From Nocardioides renjunii (GTDB lineage: Bacteria > Actinomycetota > Actinomycetes > Propionibacteriales > Nocardioidaceae), in NCBI RefSeq assembly GCF_034661175.1, contig NZ_CP141058.1, positions 1,984,001 through 2,048,000 of the forward strand: 64,000 nucleotides of DNA. Reading direction: 5' to 3'. The notes beneath the pieces were generated by a model that searched no databases, had not been told where the DNA came from, and was given only the letters and a program-made list of their open reading frames with translations. Made by a program: the position numbers and the translations under genes. Shown here piece by piece: positions 9,115 to 19,648 of this stretch. Each line of letters starts with the position of its first letter. Position 1 is the stretch's first letter.

Positions 9115-9122
9115 CACTCCTC

Positions 9123-9617
9123 GTGCCCGACGCCCACCTCACGCCCGACCCCGGGGCCCACCTCGGGCCCGACCTCGAGATCGCCGTCGTCCGTCTCGAC
9201 CCCGGCCTGCCGCTGCCGTCGTACGCCCACCCCGGCGACGCCGGAGCCGACCTGCACACCACCGTCGACGTCACCCTGGCGCCCGGCGAGCGGGCGCTGG
9301 TGCCGACCGGGCTGTCCGTCGCGCTGCCCGAGGGCTACGTCGCGCTGGTGCACCCGCGCTCGGGCCTCGCGGCGCGTCACGGCCTGTCGATCGTCAACAC
9401 GCCGGGCACCGTCGACGCCGGCTACCGCGGCGAGATCAAGGTCCTGCTGATCAACCACGACCCGGTCGAGGCGGTCACGCTGTCCCGCGGCGACCGCATC
9501 GCCCAGCTCGTCGTCCAGCGCTTCGAGCGCGCCCGCTTCGTCGAGGTGGGGGTGCTGCCGGAGTCGGTGCGGGGAGCCGGGGGTTACGGTTCTACGGGTA
9601 CTGGTGCGCGTCCATGA
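9123..9617 (+). CDS. dut: Deoxyuridine 5'-triphosphate nucleotidohydrolase
   Basis: 164 residues. All five trimeric dUTPase motifs are present: DAGADLH (about 39-45), [30 protein letters not shown] and the C-terminal arm [10 protein letters not shown]. The enzyme converts dUTP to dUMP and PPi, keeping uracil out of DNA and feeding dTMP synthesis. The GTG at 9123 was chosen because of the TAGATT -10 box 8 bases before it. It adds an unusual 17-residue N-terminal extension made of two imperfect copies of [16 protein letters not shown], an imperfect tandem duplication. Catalytic residues lie well downstream of it. Confidence 0.95.
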   Translation: MPDAHLTPDPGAHLGPDLEIAVVRLDPGLPLPSYAHPGDAGADLHTTVDVTLAPGERALVPTGLSVALPEGYVALVHPRSGLAARHGLSIVNTPGTVDAGYRGEIKVLLINHDPVEAVTLSRGDRIAQLVVQRFERARFVEVGVLPESVRGAGGYGSTGTGARP

Positions 9618-9668
9618 CCCGGGACGCCTCCGGGGTCCACCGACGGCCCACCACCAAGGAGTTCTGAC

Positions 9669-10313
9669 GTGAAGTTCCGCCGCAAGGCAGAGGCCACCGA
9701 CACCGTCGCCGACGCGGCCGCGGAGACCGCGGGCGACGCCGGGGCGGGCACCGCGTCCGCCGGGCGCGGCGCGGGACCGTTCGACGTCTCGCAGGTCGAG
9801 GGCGACGGCACCGACCGTGCCGACCTCGGCTCGCTGCTGGTGCCCGCCATCGCCGACCGCGAGCTGCGGCTGCAGGTCGACGAGGCGAGCGGCCAGGTCC
9901 GCGCCGTCATGCTGGCCGGCTCCGACGGCGCCTGCGAGTTCCAGGCCTTCGCCGCTCCGCGCAACGGCGACCTGTGGTCCGACGTGCGGCCGCAGATCGC
10001 CGAGGACATGGCCCGCCGCGGTGGCCAGGCCGTGGAGCGCGAGGGCCGCTGGGGCACCGAGCTGGTGTGCCAGATGCCGGTCAAGCGCCCCGACGGGTCC
10101 ACCGCGCTGCAGCCGTCGCGGATCATCGGGATCAACGGTGACCGCTGGATGCTGCGGGCCTCGTTCCTCGGGCGCCCGGCGCTCGAGCCGGAGGAGACCC
10201 CGGAGTGGGAGGACGCGCTCGCGCAGGTCGTCGTACGCCGTGGTGAGGGCGCGATGCCCGTCGGCGAGCCGCTGCCCGTGAGGCTGCCGGACGACGCCCG
10301 CCGGGTGAGGTGA
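9669..10313 (+). CDS. DUF3710 family protein
   Basis: 214 residues from a GTG with an AAGGAG Shine-Dalgarno 7 bases upstream. The first 45 residues are Ala/Gly/Thr-rich and probably unstructured. The rest matches DUF3710 (GPFDVSQVEGDGTDRADLGSL, then CEFQAFAAPRNGDLW and WMLRASFLGRPAL). No catalytic motif is recognisable and the function is unknown. In actinobacteria this gene regularly stands between dut and an OB-fold gene, as here. It is followed after three bases by the OB-fold gene, so the dut-DUF3710-OB-DUF3159 row is likely one operon. Confidence 0.85.
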   Translation: MKFRRKAEATDTVADAAAETAGDAGAGTASAGRGAGPFDVSQVEGDGTDRADLGSLLVPAIADRELRLQVDEASGQVRAVMLAGSDGACEFQAFAAPRNGDLWSDVRPQIAEDMARRGGQAVEREGRWGTELVCQMPVKRPDGSTALQPSRIIGINGDRWMLRASFLGRPALEPEETPEWEDALAQVVVRRGEGAMPVGEPLPVRLPDDARRVR

Positions 10314-10316
10314 GCC

Positions 10317-10679
10317 GTGCCGGAGAAGAGCCGCCTGCGCCAGGCGCTGTCGCGGTGGGCGGACAGCTCGGAGGCGCACCAGCGTGACCTCCGCCAGTCC
10401 TACGCCACCCACGAGGCGGTCGCGATCGCGGACGCGCCCGAGCGCGAGCACGTCGTCGTCAACGGCGTGCTGCGCACGGTGACGCTGCGACCGCGTGGCG
10501 GCGTGCCGGCCCTCGAGGCCGAGCTCGACGACGGCTCCGGCGTCATCACCGTGGTGTGGCTCGGCCGCCGCCGCATCAGCGGCGTCGACCCCGGCCGCTC
10601 GGTCACCGTGGCCGGCTGCATCGGCCGCCAGGGCGGCGTCCCCATCATGTTCAACCCGCGCTACGAGCTGCTGCCGTGA
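10317..10679 (+). CDS. OB-fold nucleic acid-binding domain protein
   Basis: 120 residues. After an N-terminal helix (RLRQALSRWADSSEAHQRDLRQSYA) comes an OB-fold of about 70 residues (VVVNGVLRTVTLRPRGG...GVITVVWLGRRRISGVDPGRSVTVAGCIG), like the single-stranded-nucleic-acid-binding OB domains of RecG or aminoacyl-tRNA synthetases. No enzyme domain is fused. The GTG start lies three bases after the DUF3710 stop, and the gene overlaps DUF3159 in a GTGA. Role unknown; a DNA- or RNA-binding job is an inference from the fold. Confidence 0.8.
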   Translation: MPEKSRLRQALSRWADSSEAHQRDLRQSYATHEAVAIADAPEREHVVVNGVLRTVTLRPRGGVPALEAELDDGSGVITVVWLGRRRISGVDPGRSVTVAGCIGRQGGVPIMFNPRYELLP

Positions 10680-11473
10680 CGGACCAGACGCCGGCCGGGA
10701 CCGGTGACCACACCTCCGACCTGACCTCCGAGATGACCTCGGACCTGACCCCCGGCCCGACCTCGGAGCGGCCCGCGCACCCGGTGGAGACCGACACGGT
10801 CGAGGCCGTGGTGCGACAGCAGCTCTCCAAGGCGCTCGGCGGCCGCCGCGGCATGGCCGAGGCCGCCGTGCCGACCATCCTGTTCACCGCCACGTGGCTG
10901 ACGATGCGCGAGCTCGAGCTCGCGCTGTGGGTGAGCATCGGCGCCGCCGTGGTGCTGCTCCTGGTCCGGCTCGCGCAGCGCTCCACCGTGCAGTTCGTCG
11001 TCAACGCCCTGTTCGGGATCGCGATCGGCTGGTACTTCGTGCACCGCTCGGCCGCCTCGGGCGGCTCCGAGCAGGACCAGGCCCTGGCCTACTTCCTGCC
11101 CGGCATCCTCTACAACGGCGGCTACGCCGTCGTGCTGGCGTTCACCTGCCTCATCGGCTGGCCGCTCGTCGGCTTCATGGTCGGCAGCATCACCGGCGAC
11201 GCGACGGCGTGGCACTCCGACCGCCAGGTCGTGAAGCTGTGCAGCCGGCTCACGTGGCTGCTCGTCGCCCCCTGCCTGCTCAGGGTGGCGGTGCAAGCAC
11301 CGATCTGGCTCGCGGGCACCTCGGGGTCGATCGACCCCGATGCTGCCGTCGCGGCGCTGGGGGTGCTCAAGATCGTCCTCGGCTGGCCGCTCCAGCTCGC
11401 GGCACTCGGCTCGATGGTGTGGCTGCTCTCGCGCAACCGCACGCCGGTCACGACCGGTCCCGCGCCCGCCTGA
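10676..11473 (+). CDS. DUF3159 family membrane protein
   Basis: 265 residues from the GTG that overlaps the OB-fold stop codon (GTGA). The N-terminal 40 residues are hydrophilic and contain a four-residue repeat (TSDL TSEM TSDL TPGP TSER) encoded by five 12-base units. The body has about five to six hydrophobic helices with the DUF3159 signatures GGRRGMAEAAVPTILFT and ITGDATAWHSDRQVVKLCSRLTW. DUF3159 is sometimes described as intracellular-septation-protein-like, but its function is not established. It is convergent with a TrkA gene 15 bases away, so a link to potassium uptake is only positional. Confidence 0.82.
   Translation: MTDQTPAGTGDHTSDLTSEMTSDLTPGPTSERPAHPVETDTVEAVVRQQLSKALGGRRGMAEAAVPTILFTATWLTMRELELALWVSIGAAVVLLLVRLAQRSTVQFVVNALFGIAIGWYFVHRSAASGGSEQDQALAYFLPGILYNGGYAVVLAFTCLIGWPLVGFMVGSITGDATAWHSDRQVVKLCSRLTWLLVAPCLLRVAVQAPIWLAGTSGSIDPDAAVAALGVLKIVLGWPLQLAALGSMVWLLSRNRTPVTTGPAPA
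10712..10771 (+). repeat. 12-base imperfect tandem repeat, five units, inside the DUF3159 gene
   Basis: Units: ACCTCCGACCTG, ACCTCCGAGATG, ACCTCGGACCTG, ACCCCCGGCCCG, ACCTCGGAGCGG. The reading frame is preserved, adding four residues per unit to a disordered N-terminus. Probably grown by replication slippage. Confidence 0.75.
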
Positions 11474-11488
11474 GCGGCGGGCCGCGGC

Positions 11489-12154
11489 TCAGTAGTGGCC
11501 GGGGGAGAGCAGCTGCTCGAGGTCGTGCTCGACCTCGGCGGGCACGACGAACAGCAGCTCGTCGCCCGACTCGAGCGGCTGCTCGGCGTCGGGGGTGTAG
11601 ACCTGTCCGTCGCGCAGGATCGTGACGAGCGCGCAGTTGTCGGGGAAGGGCACGAGGCCGCTGGGCGTGCCGACGTAGGGGGAGTCCGCGGACAGGGTGA
11701 GCTCGACGAGGTTGGCGTTGCCCTGCCGGAAGGTGAACAGCCGGACGAGGTCGCCGATCGAGACCGCCTCCTCGACGAGCGCCGACATGATGCGGGGCGT
11801 CGAGACGTTGACGTCGACGCCCCACGCCTCGGTGAAGAGCCACTCGTTGTTGGGGTGGTTGACCCGGCCCACGGTGCGGGGCACGCCGAACTCGGTCTTG
11901 GCGAGCAGCGAGGTGACCAGGTTGGCCTTGTCGTCACCGGTCGCCGCGATCACCACGTCGCACTTGCCGAGCTGGGCCTCGGCCAGCGAGGACAGCTCGC
12001 AGGAGTCGGCCAGCAGCCACTCGGCGTCGGGCACCCGCTCGGGGCGGATCGACGAGGGGTTCTTGTCGATCAGCAGGACCTGGTGGCCGTTCTCGATGAG
12101 CTCGCGGGCGATCGATCGGCCCACTGCTCCGGCTCCGGCGATGGCGACGCGCAT
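11489..12154 (-). CDS. TrkA/RCK family potassium-uptake regulator (second copy)
   Basis: 221 residues. An RCK_N Rossmann domain begins MRVAIAGAGAVGRSIARELIENGHQVLLIDKN and is followed by an RCK_C domain (about 135-215). Such proteins bind NAD(H)/ATP or c-di-AMP and gate a membrane K+ transporter on its cytosolic face. It lies 32 bases downstream of another trkA-like gene on the same strand, and both are divergent from a KimA-like transporter. Together they resemble the paired CeoB/CeoC genes of mycobacteria. No TrkH/KtrB-type channel subunit is in the window. Confidence 0.88.
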   Translation of the reverse strand: MRVAIAGAGAVGRSIARELIENGHQVLLIDKNPSSIRPERVPDAEWLLADSCELSSLAEAQLGKCDVVIAATGDDKANLVTSLLAKTEFGVPRTVGRVNHPNNEWLFTEAWGVDVNVSTPRIMSALVEEAVSIGDLVRLFTFRQGNANLVELTLSADSPYVGTPSGLVPFPDNCALVTILRDGQVYTPDAEQPLESGDELLFVVPAEVEHDLEQLLSPGHY

Positions 12155-12186
12155 GTCTACGGTGCTCCTGGCTTCGGTCTGGTCGA

Positions 12187-12849
12187 TCAGTCGTTGTCGG
12201 GGCCGGCCTCGAGGACGGCGTAGGCGTGGGCGGCGTGCTCCTCGCGCATGACCAGGTGCAGCATGTCGCCCTCCTGCAGCACCGTCTCGCGGGTCGGCAG
12301 CATGCCCTCGCCGAGGCGGTCGATCCACGCGATCCGGCTGCGCGACTGCATCTGGAACTCCACCGTGCGGTGGCCGATCCACGCCTCGGGGATCGGGACG
12401 TGGTCGACCCGGATGGTGCCCGAGGGGTCGCGGAAGTCGGGCTCGGCGCCGGCGGGGAGGATCCGTCGCAGGATCTGGTCGGCGGTCCACTTGACCGTGG
12501 CGACGGTCGTGATGCCGAGGCGCTGGTAGACCTCGGCGCGGCCCGGGTCGTAGATGCGGGCGACGACCTGCTGGAGGCCGAACGTCTCCCGCGCCACGCG
12601 CGCCGCGATGATGTTGGAGTTGTCGCCGCTGGACACCGCCGCGAAGGCGTCGGCGCGCCGGATGCCGGCCTTCTCGAGCACCTGCTGGTCGAAGCCGTAG
12701 CCGGTGATCTTGTCGCCGTTGAACTCCGGGCCGAGGCGCCGGAACGAGTCGGGCTCGCTGTCGATGATCGACACCGTGTGGTTGCGGTCCTCGAGGCTGC
12801 GGGCGAGCGTCGAGCCGACGCGGCCGCAGCCCATGATCACGACGTGCAC
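12187..12849 (-). CDS. TrkA/RCK family potassium-uptake regulator (first copy)
   Basis: 220 residues from GTG. RCK_N domain with GCGRVGSTLARSLEDRNHTVSIID, then RCK_C. It differs from its downstream neighbour in the glycine loop (GCGRVG against GAGAVG), so the pair probably form a heteromeric ring or sense different ligands (inference). A TACGGT -10 box on the minus strand lies 6 bases before the GTG, suggesting a leaderless message for both trkA genes. The divergent partner is a KimA-like transporter 56 bases away. Confidence 0.88.
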   Translation of the reverse strand: MHVVIMGCGRVGSTLARSLEDRNHTVSIIDSEPDSFRRLGPEFNGDKITGYGFDQQVLEKAGIRRADAFAAVSSGDNSNIIAARVARETFGLQQVVARIYDPGRAEVYQRLGITTVATVKWTADQILRRILPAGAEPDFRDPSGTIRVDHVPIPEAWIGHRTVEFQMQSRSRIAWIDRLGEGMLPTRETVLQEGDMLHLVMREEHAAHAYAVLEAGPDND

Positions 12850-12855
12850 ATCCGA

Positions 12856-12861
12856 ACCGTA
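12856..12861 (-). promoter_or_regulatory. -10 box TACGGT of the trkA pair
   Basis: Minus-strand TACGGT, 6 bases before the GTG at 12849. It faces the TAGGCT box of the divergent transporter gene, which starts 31 bases away. Confidence 0.5.
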
Positions 12862-12891
12862 TCCCAGCGTGGATCACGGTGGTCGCGGGTC

Positions 12892-12897
12892 TAGGCT
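12892..12897 (+). promoter_or_regulatory. -10 box TAGGCT of the KimA-like transporter gene
   Basis: TAGGCT with an 8-base spacer to GTG 12906. There is no room for a long 5' leader, hence no riboswitch. Confidence 0.55.
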
Positions 12898-12905
12898 TCC
12901 CGCCT

Positions 12906-14960
12906 GTGAGTGTCGGCGACGTGTCCAAGCGCATCCTGCTCGGTCGCAAGCTGCGGAGCAGCCAGCTCGGGGAGACCCTGCTGCCCAAGCGCATCGCCCT
13001 GCCGGTCTTCGCCAGTGACGCCCTCTCGTCCGTCGCCTACGCACCGGACGAGATCTTCATCATGCTCGCCGTCGCGGGGGCCTCGACCTACGTCTGGTCG
13101 TGGAAGATCGGCCTGGCGGTCGCGGTCGTGATGCTCACCGTGATCGCGTCCTACCGCCAGACCGTGCACGCCTATCCCTCGGGCGGCGGCGACTACGAGG
13201 TGGCCACGGTCAACCTCGGCCGCAACGCCGGCGTCACCGTGGCGAGCGCCCTGCTGGTCGACTACGTCCTCACCGTGGCGGTGTCGATCTCGTCGGCCGC
13301 GCAGTACGCCGCCGGCGCCGTGCCGTCCCTGATCGGGCACGAGGTGACCGTGGCGGTCGTCGCGATCGTGCTGCTCACGGCGATGAACCTGCGCGGGGTG
13401 CGGGAGTCCGGTGCCTTCTTCGCCGTGCCGACCTACCTGTTCATGACCGCGATCCTCGGCATGTGCGCCTACGGCCTGCTGCGCCTGCTGGCCGGCGACC
13501 TGCCCGAGGCGGAGAGCGCCCAGCTGGTCATCGAGCCCGAGCCGGGATGGGACGGCCCGCTCACCCAGGTGGCCCTGATGTTCCTGCTCGCCCGGGCCTT
13601 CTCGTCCGGCTGTGCGGCCCTCACCGGCGTCGAGGCGATCAGCAACGGCGTGCCGGCCTTCGAGCGGCCCAAGAGCCGCAACGCGGCGACCACCCTCCTC
13701 CTGCTCGGCCTCATCGCGATCTCGATGATGATGAGCGTCATCGTGCTGGCCAAGCAGATGAGCATCCGGTTCGTCGACCCGCACCACCTCGAGCGGCTGC
13801 GTACGGCGGGGGGCGGGGCGCTGCCCGAGGGCTACGAGCAGCACCCGGTGATCTCGCAGATCGCCGCCGGGGTGTTCGACCACTTCTCGCCGGGCTTCTA
13901 CTTCGTCGTCAGCGTGACCGGCATCATCCTCGTGCTGGCCGCCAACACCGCCTTCAACGGCTTCCCCGTCCTGGGCTCGATCCTCGCCCAGGACGGGCTC
14001 GCGCCGCGCTCGCTGGGCTCGCGGGGCGACCGCCTGGCCTACAGCAACGGCATCGTCTTCCTCGCCGCGATGTCGATCCTGCTGATCTGGGCCTTCGACG
14101 CCGAGACCACCAAGCTCATCCAGCTCTACATCGTGGGCGTGTTCGTCTCGTTCAACCTCAGCCAGCTCGGCATGATCCGCCACTGGACCCGGCACCTGCG
14201 CACCGAGACCGACCCGGCGGAGCGCCGCCGGATGCTGCGCTCGCGCGCGATCAACACCTTCGGGCTCGGGATGACCGCGGTCGTCCTGGTCATCGTCCTG
14301 GTGACGAAGTTCCTCGCCGGTGCGTGGATCACCATCCTGGCGATGGGGTTCTTCTTCCTCGGCATGCGGGCCATCGGTCGCCACTACGCCCGCGTCGAGC
14401 TCGAGCTCGCGGCGGACGAGCAGGACAAGGTGATGCCGACCCGCGTCCACGCCATCGTCCTGGCGGCCAAGCTGCACAAGCCGACGCTGCGCGCCCTCGC
14501 CTTCGCCCGGGCCACCCGCCCCAACGTCCTCGAGGCGATCTACGTCAGCATCGACGCCAAGGCCACCAGCCGGCTGCTGGAGGAGTGGGACGAGCGGCAC
14601 CTCGACATCCCCCTCAAGGTGCTGCACTCGCCCTACCGCGAGGTGGTGCGCCCGATCGTCGAGTACACCCAGGAGATCCGCCGCGCCAGCCCGCGTGGGG
14701 TCGTCGCGGTCTACATCCCCGAGTACGTCGTGGGCCACTGGTGGGAGCAGCTGCTGCACAACCAGACCGCGCTGCGGCTCAAGGGCCGGCTGCTCTTCAC
14801 CCCGGGCGTCATGGTGATCTCGGTGCCCTACCAGCTGCGCTCGTCCCAGGTCGCCCAGGAGCGGGGGAAGCGCGACGAGGGACGCGTCCACGCCGGCGAC
14901 CTGCGGCGCGGACGGGTGACCTCCCGCGGTGGCCGGTCGCGTCCGGGTGACGACACGTGA
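12906..14960 (+). CDS. KimA-like potassium/APC superfamily permease
   Basis: 684 residues: about 12 membrane helices (about 40-500) followed by a roughly 170-residue cytosolic C-terminal domain (ARVELELAADEQDKVMPTRVHAIVLAAKLHKPTLRAL...). This is the plan of KimA (YdaO), a high-affinity K+/H+ symporter controlled by c-di-AMP in Bacillus. Early residues LPKRIALPVFASDALSSVAYAPDEI match the family's ion-site helix. The divergent TrkA pair strengthens the potassium assignment. GTG 12906 was chosen from its TAGGCT box. The stop overlaps the RNA methyltransferase start (GTGA). An amino-acid substrate cannot be excluded. Confidence 0.82.
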   Translation: MSVGDVSKRILLGRKLRSSQLGETLLPKRIALPVFASDALSSVAYAPDEIFIMLAVAGASTYVWSWKIGLAVAVVMLTVIASYRQTVHAYPSGGGDYEVATVNLGRNAGVTVASALLVDYVLTVAVSISSAAQYAAGAVPSLIGHEVTVAVVAIVLLTAMNLRGVRESGAFFAVPTYLFMTAILGMCAYGLLRLLAGDLPEAESAQLVIEPEPGWDGPLTQVALMFLLARAFSSGCAALTGVEAISNGVPAFERPKSRNAATTLLLLGLIAISMMMSVIVLAKQMSIRFVDPHHLERLRTAGGGALPEGYEQHPVISQIAAGVFDHFSPGFYFVVSVTGIILVLAANTAFNGFPVLGSILAQDGLAPRSLGSRGDRLAYSNGIVFLAAMSILLIWAFDAETTKLIQLYIVGVFVSFNLSQLGMIRHWTRHLRTETDPAERRRMLRSRAINTFGLGMTAVVLVIVLVTKFLAGAWITILAMGFFFLGMRAIGRHYARVELELAADEQDKVMPTRVHAIVLAAKLHKPTLRALAFARATRPNVLEAIYVSIDAKATSRLLEEWDERHLDIPLKVLHSPYREVVRPIVEYTQEIRRASPRGVVAVYIPEYVVGHWWEQLLHNQTALRLKGRLLFTPGVMVISVPYQLRSSQVAQERGKRDEGRVHAGDLRRGRVTSRGGRSRPGDDT

Positions 14961-16174
14961 GCCGTCGTACGAACCGTCCCCGGAAGGCACGCGGTCGCTC
15001 GCGGGTGGGGGAGCGCTTCGAGGCCGAGGTGGGCCCGGTCGCCCACGGCGGGCACTGCGTGGCGCGGCTGCCGGAGCCGGAGTCGCGCGTGGTCTTCGTC
15101 CGCCACGCGATCCCCGGTGAGCGCGTGGTCCTCGAGGTGACCGAGGGCACCGACGGCGACCGGTTCTGGCGCGCCGACGCCGTCGCGGTCGTGGAGTCCT
15201 CGCCCGACCGCGTCGTCCCGCCCTGCCCCTATGCCGGCCCCGGGCTCTGCGGCGGCTGCGACTTCCAGCACGTCGCCCTGCCCGCGCAGCGCGACCTCAA
15301 GACGGCCGTCGTGCGCGAGCAGCTCGTCCGGCTCGGCAGGCTCGACCCGGCGTCGGAGCTCGTGAGCGGCCTGCAGGTGGAGGCGCTGCCCGTTGCGGGT
15401 CGCCCCGACGACGGGCTGCGGTGGCGCACCCGCCAGCGCTACGCGGTGCTGCCGGACGGACGCCCCGCCATGCGCGGGCACCGCTCGCACCACCTCGTGC
15501 CGGTCGACGACTGCCTGATCGCGGTCGAGGAGGCACGGCCCCGTCCCGGCGTGGAGCCCGGACGTCAGGGCGAGTGGTCGCCCGGTGAGCCGGAGGCCAT
15601 GACGTCGCACGACGTGACGATCGGCAGCTCCACCGTCCCGTTCAGCGTGGCCTCCGACGGGTTCTGGCAGGTCCACCCCGAGGCGCCGGGCGCGCTGGTC
15701 GGTGCCGTGCTGGACCTCCTGCGGCCGGCGCCGGGGGAGCGGGCCCTCGACCTCTACGCCGGCGTCGGCCTCTTCGCCCGCTTCGTCGGCGAGGCGACCG
15801 CGGCGCGGGTCGTCGCGGTCGAGGCCGACCGCACCGCGTGCCAGCACGCCCGCGCCAACCTCGCCGGGCTCGATCGGGCCGCCGTGGAGTGCGGGCCGAC
15901 CGACAAGGTGCTGCGCGCGGGCCTCGACGAGCCGTTCGACCTCGTCGTGCTCGACCCTCCCCGCGAGGGTGCCAAGCGCGCCGTGGTGGAGCAGGTCGTC
16001 GACCGCCGCCCGCGCGCGGTGGCGTACGTCGCCTGCGACCCCGCCGCGCTCGGCCGCGACGTCGCGATCTTCGCCGAGCACGGCTACGCCCTCACCGCGA
16101 TCCGGGCCTTCGACCTGTTCCCGATGACGCACCACGTGGAGTGCGTCGCGCTGCTGGAGCCGGTCCACCGCTGA
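14957..16174 (+). CDS. TRAM-domain class I RNA methyltransferase (RumA/TrmA family)
   Basis: 405 residues. N-terminal TRAM domain (about 18-75, GERFEAEVGPVAHGGHCVAR), then a four-cysteine [4Fe-4S] arrangement (CPYAGPGLCGGC near 93-104 plus DDCLIA), then the SAM-binding fold with ALDLYAGVGLFA (about 264-275) and LDPPREGAKRAV. The catalytic cysteine lies in YVACDPAALGRDV (about 358). The family makes 5-methyluridine in 23S rRNA or tRNA. The target uridine cannot be assigned from sequence. Translation is coupled to the upstream transporter by GTGA, a neighbourhood common in actinobacteria but unexplained. Confidence 0.88.
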   Translation: MSRRTNRPRKARGRSRVGERFEAEVGPVAHGGHCVARLPEPESRVVFVRHAIPGERVVLEVTEGTDGDRFWRADAVAVVESSPDRVVPPCPYAGPGLCGGCDFQHVALPAQRDLKTAVVREQLVRLGRLDPASELVSGLQVEALPVAGRPDDGLRWRTRQRYAVLPDGRPAMRGHRSHHLVPVDDCLIAVEEARPRPGVEPGRQGEWSPGEPEAMTSHDVTIGSSTVPFSVASDGFWQVHPEAPGALVGAVLDLLRPAPGERALDLYAGVGLFARFVGEATAARVVAVEADRTACQHARANLAGLDRAAVECGPTDKVLRAGLDEPFDLVVLDPPREGAKRAVVEQVVDRRPRAVAYVACDPAALGRDVAIFAEHGYALTAIRAFDLFPMTHHVECVALLEPVHR

Positions 16175-16234
16175 GCCCGTGCGGGCGTCACCGGACCGCT
16201 TGTCAGGCGGGAGCGGGCGGGGGAGGGTGGCGCC

Positions 16235-16591
16235 ATGGCCACCTACGCCGTCAACCCGGCCGCCGTCGCCCGTGCCCGCGAGCTGATCGAGTCCCGCCAG
16301 TACGTCCTCGACAGCGACTGGGGACGGATGCAGCCGAATGCGGAGGCCGAGAACGCGTTCCTCGAGCGGCACTCCTGGGAGGACTACGCCGGCTGGCACC
16401 TCGGGCTGACCGAGGGCGCCAACGACGAGACGAAGGCGCGGTACGCGTTCGTCGTCGGCGACCTGCGGCGGGTGCACCGGTCCGCGCTCATCGCGTGCGT
16501 CTACCGGGCCTCGGAGTGGCGGCACAAGCAGGTGGAGCTCGCCGCGCACGAGCTGCTCCAGCACCTCGACGCGAGGGCCGGCATCTCCTGA
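16235..16591 (+). CDS. Conserved hypothetical protein (118 aa)
   Basis: 118 residues, soluble, mixed alpha, beginning MATYAVNPAAVARARELIESRQYVLDSDWG. Trp- and His-rich stretch ERHSWEDYAGWHLGLTEGANDETKARYAFVVGDLRRVHRS. A purine-rich GGGGGAGGGTGG Shine-Dalgarno precedes the ATG. I recognise no named domain; similar short proteins occur across actinobacteria. It stands alone, 60 bases after the RNA methyltransferase and before the acnA control region. Codon use is like the neighbours, so there is no sign of recent transfer. Confidence 0.75.
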   Translation: MATYAVNPAAVARARELIESRQYVLDSDWGRMQPNAEAENAFLERHSWEDYAGWHLGLTEGANDETKARYAFVVGDLRRVHRSALIACVYRASEWRHKQVELAAHELLQHLDARAGIS

Positions 16592-16621
16592 CCGGCGGGT
16601 CGACGGCCGGTTGGCGTACCC

Positions 16622-16649
16622 CTCGACATCATGTATCTTGATGTCGAGA
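16622..16649. promoter_or_regulatory. Palindromic operator upstream of acnA
   Basis: Perfect 10-base arms CTCGACATCA (16622-16631) and TGATGTCGAG (16639-16648) are separated by TGTATCT. Nested in the right half is a second pseudo-palindrome, TCTTGATGTCGAGA (16636-16649), with half-site TCTYGA. It ends 18 bases before a TAGGGT -10 box, overlapping where a -35 would lie, which fits a transcription-factor site. The regulator is not in the window. Confidence 0.7.
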
Positions 16650-16667
16650 GAAGTCGTTGCCCGAACT

Positions 16668-16673
16668 TAGGGT
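16668..16673 (+). promoter_or_regulatory. -10 box TAGGGT of acnA
   Basis: TAGGGT, giving an expected transcript start near 16680 and a 5' UTR of about 70 bases ending in GAGGAG. It lies just downstream of the palindromic operator. Confidence 0.5.
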
Positions 16674-16749
16674 CGCCTGCCTTCCCGTGCCTCCACGTGC
16701 GACGGCAAGATGGACGCGAACCCGCGAACTCCCCGAGGAGATGTGGCTG

Positions 16750-19647
<2,898 letters not shown>

Positions 19648-19648
19648 G

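Noticed and set aside
12850..12905. c-di-AMP (ydaO) riboswitch before the KimA-like gene
   Set aside because: Only 56 bases separate the divergent genes and the transcript looks leaderless, so there is no room.
16741..16749. ATG 16741 as the acnA start
   Set aside because: It directly abuts GAGGAG, leaving no spacing; ATG 16750 has 9 bases and matches the family N-terminus MASQDSFG.
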